Source of the DNA: Clostridia bacterium
Lineage (GTDB): Bacteria; Bacillota; Clostridia; Oscillospirales; CAG-272
DNA length: 46,062 nt
Assembly: GCA_017466375.1 (NCBI GenBank)
Contig: JAFTUH010000020.1
Location: 1 to 46,062 of the forward strand
Direction: 5' to 3'
In this document: piece after piece, positions 41,186 to 46,062 of the stretch
Position numbering within the stretch: position 1 is the stretch's first letter
How the letters are laid out: each line of letters starts with the position of its first letter
Position numbers and translations under genes: made by a program
The notes under the pieces: generated by a model
What the model was told of the DNA's origin: nothing
What the model saw: the letters and a program-made list of their open reading frames with translations, nothing else
The model's database searches: none

Positions 41186-42274
41186 TTGGCTCAGTGGCTT
41201 GATACATTAAAACAGCATAAGGAGCGCCACGCGCTTTTGGAGCATTTGCTTGCCTCGCCCGAAACCGTATCGGACAGCGCAAAGTATGCCTCCGTACTCA
41301 AGGAATACAGCTCACTCACTCCGATTGTGGAGAAGGTCACTTTGTACGAGGAAACAGAGTCGAGACTGACAGAGGCGGATCAGCTTCGACGGAACGAATC
41401 GGATGAGGAGCTGCGTGCACTTGCCGAGGAGGAGTACAGGGAAGCGCAGGATGCACTTGACAAGCTCCGCGCGGAACTTCGCCTTTTTCTTGTCCCGCGT
41501 GATCCGAATGATGACAAAAACGTCATTGTGGAGATTCGCGCAGGAGCAGGCGGGGATGAAGCGGCGCTGTTTGTCGCCGTGCTTTACCGAATGTACGTTA
41601 TGTACGCTACCGCACACGGATTCAAGACAGAATTTGCAAGCGCGACGGAAACCGGACTCGGCGGAGACCGGGAAATCACCTTTCTCGTCAGCGGAGAGTG
41701 GGCGTATTCCCGATTCAAATTTGAGAGCGGTGTTCACCGTGTTCAGCGAGTCCCGGAAACAGAATCGTCCGGACGCATCCATACATCTACCGTGACGGTC
41801 GCGGTTCTTCCCGAAGCGGAGGAGGTGCAGGTGGAGATCAATCCTGCCGATATACACATTGAATCGATCAAAAGCTCAGGTGCCGGCGGTCAGCATATCA
41901 ACAAAACGGAATCCGCCGTTCGTCTGATTCATAAGCCTACCGGCATTGTCATTGAGTGCCAGAACGAACGAAGCCAGTTTCAAAATAAGGACAAAGCTAT
42001 GCGCCTGCTTCGTGCGAAGCTGTTCGATCAGAAACAAAGCGAGCAAGCGAACCGGATCGCATCGGAGCGGAAATCACAGGTGGGTACAGGAGATCGCAGT
42101 GAGAGAATCCGCACGTACAACTATCCGCAGGGGCGCGTGACAGATCACCGTATCGGTCTGACATCGTATGCGCTCGATACATTTCTAAACGGAGATATGG
42201 ATTTCATGACAGACGCGCTCGCAGAAGCCGATGCTGCTGCAAAGCTCGCTGAAAAGGAGGGAGGACAGCCTTGA
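41186..42274 (+). CDS. prfA: Peptide chain release factor 1
   Basis: A 362-residue class I release factor. The stop-codon recognition region is near residue 190 and the GGQ motif is in SSGAGGQHINKTES. The TTG at 41186 is chosen because AAGGAGG lies eight bases upstream and the resulting MAQWLDTLKQHKERH start suits the family; an upstream in-frame ATG at 41153 sits within the hairpin. RF1 ends translation at UAA and UAG. The stop overlaps the next start as TTGA, so the two are likely translated together. Confidence 0.95.
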   Translation: MAQWLDTLKQHKERHALLEHLLASPETVSDSAKYASVLKEYSSLTPIVEKVTLYEETESRLTEADQLRRNESDEELRALAEEEYREAQDALDKLRAELRLFLVPRDPNDDKNVIVEIRAGAGGDEAALFVAVLYRMYVMYATAHGFKTEFASATETGLGGDREITFLVSGEWAYSRFKFESGVHRVQRVPETESSGRIHTSTVTVAVLPEAEEVQVEINPADIHIESIKSSGAGGQHINKTESAVRLIHKPTGIVIECQNERSQFQNKDKAMRLLRAKLFDQKQSEQANRIASERKSQVGTGDRSERIRTYNYPQGRVTDHRIGLTSYALDTFLNGDMDFMTDALAEADAAAKLAEKEGGQP

Positions 42275-43308
42275 CAACCGAATATGTAAAACTGGGTGTC
42301 AATCCTGAAACGGATGCAGCACATATTGCCCGTGCCGCTGAGATCATACGAGACGGCGGACTGGTTGGAATGCCGACAGAGACGGTCTACGGGCTCGGTG
42401 CTTCCGCGTTCAGTGCGGAAGCGGCAGGGAAGATCTATGCCGCAAAGGGACGACCGTCCGATAATCCGCTGATCGTGCACGTATCAGAGCCTGCTGAAGC
42501 GGAGAATATCGCATACGTGTCGCCGCTGTATTATAAGCTTGCCGCGGCGTTTATGCCCGGTCCGCTGACTGTGATCATGCCAAAAAAGGACACGGTTCCG
42601 TCAAGCGTGACAGGCGGACTTGCTTCCGTGGCGGTGCGATGCCCCTCTCATAAATACGCGAGAGCTCTGATCCGTGCGGCTGGTGTCCCGATTGCGGCCC
42701 CAAGTGCCAATCGGTCCGGCTCACCGTCACCGACTACGGCACAGCACGTCCTTGCCGATATGGACGGCAGAATTGAGATGATCCTTGACGGCGGCCCGTG
42801 CGAGATCGGACTGGAATCCACCGTAATTAAGCTGACGGATGATGGATGCATTATTCTGCGTCCGGGTGCTGTTACGGAAATCATGCTTGCGCGTGTGTGC
42901 GGTACGGTCGAGATCGCCCGTGCTGTCACCGATCCGGCCGAGGCAGGGGAGAAGCCTCTCTCTCCCGGGATGAAATATAAGCACTATGCGCCGCGTGCCG
43001 AGGTCGTTCTGGTTGAGGCATCCGATGACGTTTTTGAAATGTACGTCAAGGCGAATATCGCGCCGAGTGAGGCTGTCGCCGTTCCGGATGATCTTGCACA
43101 CCGTTTTGTCGGACTTTCCACGCTCAGTGCAGGTCAGACCGCCAGTGCAACCGCGCAGTCTCATTCCTTGTTTGCCCTTCTGCGCCGTGCCGATGAGATC
43201 GGCTGCTCTCGTATTTACATGAAACTCCCGCCTGCTTCGGGCGAGTATCTTGCGCTCTATAACCGCTTGATCCGTGCATCGGGCGGCAAGATCGTGCACG
43301 TTACCTGA
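42271..43308 (+). CDS. ywlC: Threonylcarbamoyl-AMP synthase (TsaC2/YwlC, Sua5-type)
   Basis: A 345-residue Sua5-type protein. Residues 1-210 are the YrdC domain with GLVGMPTETVYGLGASAF, KGRPSDNPLIVHV and SANRSGSPSPT; the C-terminal 120 residues are the Sua5 domain (LSPGMKYKHYAPRAEVVLVE). It makes threonylcarbamoyl-AMP for the t6A37 modification of ANN-decoding tRNAs. It starts at TTG 42271, overlapping the prfA stop, with GGAGGGAGG upstream. prfA and this gene are neighbours in many Firmicutes, usually with prmC between, which is absent here. Confidence 0.94.
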   Translation: MTTEYVKLGVNPETDAAHIARAAEIIRDGGLVGMPTETVYGLGASAFSAEAAGKIYAAKGRPSDNPLIVHVSEPAEAENIAYVSPLYYKLAAAFMPGPLTVIMPKKDTVPSSVTGGLASVAVRCPSHKYARALIRAAGVPIAAPSANRSGSPSPTTAQHVLADMDGRIEMILDGGPCEIGLESTVIKLTDDGCIILRPGAVTEIMLARVCGTVEIARAVTDPAEAGEKPLSPGMKYKHYAPRAEVVLVEASDDVFEMYVKANIAPSEAVAVPDDLAHRFVGLSTLSAGQTASATAQSHSLFALLRRADEIGCSRIYMKLPPASGEYLALYNRLIRASGGKIVHVT

Positions 43309-43340
43309 AGCGGATCCTACTATAACGGAAAGAGGAACAT

Positions 43341-45578
43341 ATGGCTAAGAAAAAAACACAGATACCGATAGCTCCCGAGGTTATCGCCGAAATCCAGAAT
43401 CAGCCGATCACGGAAACGATCGAGAAAAACTACATGCCCTATGTCATGAGCGTTATCATCTCCCGTGCGATTCCGGAGATCGACGGTTTCAAGCCGTCGC
43501 ACCGTAAACTGCTCTATACGATGCATAAAATGGGGCTTATGTCCGGACCGCGTGTAAAGAGTGCCAAGATCGTAGGTGCTACGATGGAGCTCAATCCACA
43601 CGGCGATGCGGCGATCTACGAAACGCTCGTCCGTCTTACCAAGGGAAACGAATCCCTTCTGCATCCGTTTATCGATTCAAAGGGAAGCTTCGGTAAGCAT
43701 TACAGCAACGATGCGTTTTCTGCCTCCCGTTATACCGAGGCGAAGCTTGATCCGTTCTGTGCCGAGCTTTTCTCAGGGATTGAGAAGAATGCAGTCGACA
43801 TGGTGCCGAACTACGATAATACCACAAAAGAGCCGGCTCTTCTTCCGACTACGTTTCCGAACATACTCGTTTCCCCCAATATGGGTATCGCCGTCGGTAT
43901 GGCATCGCAAATTTGCTCGTTCAATCTCGGTGAGGTTTGTGACGGTACGATCGCACTTTTGAAGAACCCGAAGATTACAGTTGAGAAAATGCTCGATATT
44001 ATCAAGGCGCCTGATTTTCCTACAGGCGGTCAGCTTATCTATGATCGGGATCAGATGCGCGAGATTTTTGAGACAGGGCGCGGCTCGTTCCGTGTGCGCG
44101 CAAGATATACCTACGATAAGAAAAACAACTCTATCGATATTGTTCAGATCCCGTATTCCACGGTCGTTGACTCGATTATCAAAAGCATCCGCGATCTTGT
44201 TCACGACAGCAAAGTCAAGGAAATTACGGATTGCATGAACTCCATTGATAAGAGTGCACAGCGTCTTATCACGATTGATCTGCGACGCGGCGCTGATCCT
44301 GATGCGGTTATGGCACGGCTGTATAAGCTCACGACGCTCGAGGACAGCTTCTCCTGCAACTTCAACGTGCTGATCGATCACGCACCGCGTCAGCTTGGCG
44401 TTATGGGAATCCTCAATGAGTGGATTCGCTTCCGCCGTGAGTGCCTCGTTCGCGAGTTCACCTATGACCTCGCCAAAAAGAAGGACAAACTCCATCTTCT
44501 GCGCGGTCTCGGCAAGATTCTGCTCGATATCGATAAGGCTATCCGCATCGTCCGCGAAACGGAAAAGGAATCTGACGTCGTTCCGAACCTCATGGCAGGA
44601 TTCAAGATCGATCAGATTCAGGCGGAGTATATTGCAGAAATCAAGCTTCGCCATCTCAACCGCGAGTACATTATCGGACGGATCAAGGAGATCGAAGCTC
44701 TCCAGCAGGAGATCGCCGAGCTTGAGGAGCTGATCGGCGACGAGCTGAAGCAGAAGGCGTATATCGCAAAACAGCTTGCTGATATTAAGAAAAAATACGC
44801 TAAACCGCGACAGACGCAGCTTATCTACGCCGAGGATATCGTTCCCGTCAAGGAAGAGACCACTGTCGAGAATTACGACGTGCGCATCGTTCTGACCCGT
44901 GACGGCTATTTCAAGAAAATCACCCATCAATCTTTGAGAGGAAGCGACGAACAGAAGCTCAAAGACGGCGACGTTATTGCTTGCAGTGAGGATACGGAGA
45001 ACCGCGCAGAATTGCTCGTCTTTACGAATCAGGCGCAGGCATACAAGGCGAAGCTGGATGATTTCGGGAATACGAAAGCATCTGCACTTGGTGATTTCCT
45101 GCCGGCGTTTCTCAAGTTCGACGACGGCGAATTGCCCATTATGGCAAAGGCGCTGACCTCGTTTGATCCGAAGCATCATATTGTCTTTATCTTTGCTAAC
45201 GGTAAAGGCGTACGTATTCCCGTAACGGCGTATGAAACAAAATCAAACCGCCGTAAACTCAGCGGAGCATTCAGCGCGTCGTCTCCGATCGTGGCCGCCT
45301 TCTACGAAGCTGACCAGCCGATTGACGTTCTTATGATCTCCGATGCAGGGAAGGCGATTCTCATTCGCTCGTCACTGATACCCGAGATGACAACGAGAAC
45401 GTCCTCCGGCGTATCGCTGTTTACGCTGAAAAAGACGCAGAAGATCATATCCGCCGTTACCGGTGACGCGATCGCCGCCTTTTCGGATGCATCCAAGTGT
45501 AAGAAGATCAAAATTCCTGCATCCGGTGTAACTCTTTCCTCTGCTGATTCCGTGAAAAATCAGGTTCCGCTGGAGTAA
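43341..45578 (+). CDS. parC: Type IIA topoisomerase subunit A (ParC/GyrA family)
   Basis: A 745-residue breakage-reunion subunit. Catalytic Tyr131 is in SASRYTEAKL, the winged-helix region is GFKPSHRKLLY, and the C-terminal 240 residues form a short beta-pinwheel without the GyrA-box, so ParC is more likely than GyrA. At the quinolone pocket, NPHGDAAIYE has Ala90 where E. coli GyrA has Ser83, and Glu94 at the Asp87 position. It relaxes or decatenates DNA with a ParE-type partner, which is not in the window. AAAGAGG is eight bases before the ATG at 43341. Confidence 0.92.
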   Translation: MAKKKTQIPIAPEVIAEIQNQPITETIEKNYMPYVMSVIISRAIPEIDGFKPSHRKLLYTMHKMGLMSGPRVKSAKIVGATMELNPHGDAAIYETLVRLTKGNESLLHPFIDSKGSFGKHYSNDAFSASRYTEAKLDPFCAELFSGIEKNAVDMVPNYDNTTKEPALLPTTFPNILVSPNMGIAVGMASQICSFNLGEVCDGTIALLKNPKITVEKMLDIIKAPDFPTGGQLIYDRDQMREIFETGRGSFRVRARYTYDKKNNSIDIVQIPYSTVVDSIIKSIRDLVHDSKVKEITDCMNSIDKSAQRLITIDLRRGADPDAVMARLYKLTTLEDSFSCNFNVLIDHAPRQLGVMGILNEWIRFRRECLVREFTYDLAKKKDKLHLLRGLGKILLDIDKAIRIVRETEKESDVVPNLMAGFKIDQIQAEYIAEIKLRHLNREYIIGRIKEIEALQQEIAELEELIGDELKQKAYIAKQLADIKKKYAKPRQTQLIYAEDIVPVKEETTVENYDVRIVLTRDGYFKKITHQSLRGSDEQKLKDGDVIACSEDTENRAELLVFTNQAQAYKAKLDDFGNTKASALGDFLPAFLKFDDGELPIMAKALTSFDPKHHIVFIFANGKGVRIPVTAYETKSNRRKLSGAFSASSPIVAAFYEADQPIDVLMISDAGKAILIRSSLIPEMTTRTSSGVSLFTLKKTQKIISAVTGDAIAAFSDASKCKKIKIPASGVTLSSADSVKNQVPLE

Positions 45579-45641
45579 AACGGATCAGTTTGATCGAAAA
45601 ATTTCCCAAACCGACGGAATGCAGGTCACTTATAACAGATT

Positions 45642-45681
45642 TTGACTTGATTTTTTGCCGATAATATGTATAATGTATAAT
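45642..45681 (+). promoter_or_regulatory. Promoter region of the last gene, tandem -10 boxes
   Basis: Two perfect TATAAT boxes (45669-45674 and 45676-45681) follow TTGACT (45642-45647) and TTGATT (45647-45652), the latter 16 bases from the first -10. Transcription would begin near 45682-45690, leaving a leader of about 55 bases. Confidence 0.7.
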
Positions 45682-45742
45682 AGATGGGTGCACATCCTTG
45701 TGAGCGTGCCGTATCTAATTTTTGAATGAACAGGAATTGTAT

Positions 45743-46062
45743 ATGAAAAATTCAAGAAAAACCAAAACAGGTCTTCTTGCGATGGCGCTGCTCATATCGC
45801 TCATCGCTGCTGCTGTCACCGTTTCTGCGTATGACGGCACAAGTGATCCGCTGATTTCGCTCAGCTATCTCGAACAGTATAAAGCAACGTCTATTGATCC
45901 GCAAATCACGGCTTTGAATGCCAAAGTTACCGAACTTGAAGCGAAGCTTAACCAGCTCCTTTCCGAGCAGGGTCCTTCCGAAACGCTCACACCGCCCGAT
46001 ACAGGTGTCGATCCGCAGGGCCCCGCCTCCGCCGAAGATGTGTTTACAGTTCTGCAGCTTTC
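45743..46062 (+). CDS. Secreted protein of unknown function, 3' end beyond the window
   Basis: An open reading frame starting at ATG 45743 and running off the window; 106 residues are visible. Residues 1-29 form a signal peptide (LLAMALLISLIAAAVTVSA) with a likely cleavage before YDGTSDP. DPLISLSYLEQYK is a start motif I have seen in uncharacterised secreted clostridial proteins. Residues about 50-68 (LNAKVTELEAKLNQLLSEQ) are a heptad coiled coil, followed by a Pro-rich linker and a folded domain start. CAGGAAT lies upstream of the ATG. Confidence 0.83.
   Translation, partial: MKNSRKTKTGLLAMALLISLIAAAVTVSAYDGTSDPLISLSYLEQYKATSIDPQITALNAKVTELEAKLNQLLSEQGPSETLTPPDTGVDPQGPASAEDVFTVLQL

Noticed and set aside
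43773..45179. A 468-codon open frame antisense to the topoisomerase gene
   Set aside because: Same reason; no start signals and no homology-like blocks.
45579..45600. A terminator after the topoisomerase gene
   Set aside because: GATCA/TGATC is only 5 bp and the following run is GAAAAATTT, too weak to call.
1..46062. CRISPR arrays, tRNAs, rRNA, insertion sequences or prophage genes
   Set aside because: No direct repeat arrays, cloverleaf-like segments, transposase or integrase motifs were found by reading both strands.

Overview
The window looks like chromosome from an anaerobic, spore-forming Firmicute of the class Clostridia. The support is a complete eight-gene spoIIIA operon, gerW, a 2[4Fe-4S] ferredoxin, the lysA-scpA-scpB-gerW-dacB block typical of clostridia, strong GGAGG ribosome sites and T-tailed hairpin terminators. 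The family cannot be fixed from the sequence; an Oscillospiraceae-like gut lineage is a guess. No tRNA, rRNA, CRISPR array, insertion sequence or prophage was seen, and no stretch over 300 bases lacks a gene.

Layout, left to right. Plus strand: rplU-prp-rpmA with a sigma-A promoter and a likely L21 leader (1-1180); spoIIIAA to spoIIIAH, the feeding-channel genes of the forespore (1243-6004); a small conserved protein and a DUF3048 lipoprotein (6086-7634). Minus strand: yajC, a TIGR04086-type membrane protein, a protein resembling the SCIFF-peptide maturase but lacking the radical-SAM core, and an SGNH hydrolase (9973 down to 7672). Plus strand: a GntR/YtrA-type repressor with an ABC ATPase and permease, preceded by a clear operator (10163-13425). 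Minus strand: a 10-kb run lon-engB-lysA-M50 protease-scpA-scpB-DUF2953-gerW-dacB-rluB-hypothetical (23646 down to 13473). Plus strand: GNAT, rqcH and tmcAL, then a two-domain HTH regulator (23881-28457). Minus strand: holB-ricT, ferredoxin, a tRNA1(Val)-type methyltransferase with rsmI, and metG-tatD (35442 down to 28497). Plus strand: a membrane protein of unknown role, a deacetylase-like protein, coaE, a lytic transglycosylase, an M18 aminopeptidase, a KDPG aldolase-VOC fusion, prfA, a threonylcarbamoyl-AMP synthase, a ParC/GyrA-family subunit, and a secreted protein cut by the window end.

Most of this is housekeeping: translation, quality control (lon, rqcH), chromosome segregation (scpAB, topoisomerase) and sporulation. 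The most unusual part is the yajC operon. Its third gene keeps the N-terminal recognition-like region and the C-terminal SPASM-type cysteine motif of ScfB but has no CxxxCxxC cluster site and no SCIFF peptide gene beside it. Its second gene has its ribosome site buried in a 15-bp hairpin whose other arm lies just after yajC. Other points of note are two adjacent genes (holB, ricT) whose ribosome sites point to AUU starts, a metG promoter built into the rsmI terminator, an 18-bp hairpin before prfA, and an Ala at the usual quinolone-contact Ser of the topoisomerase.
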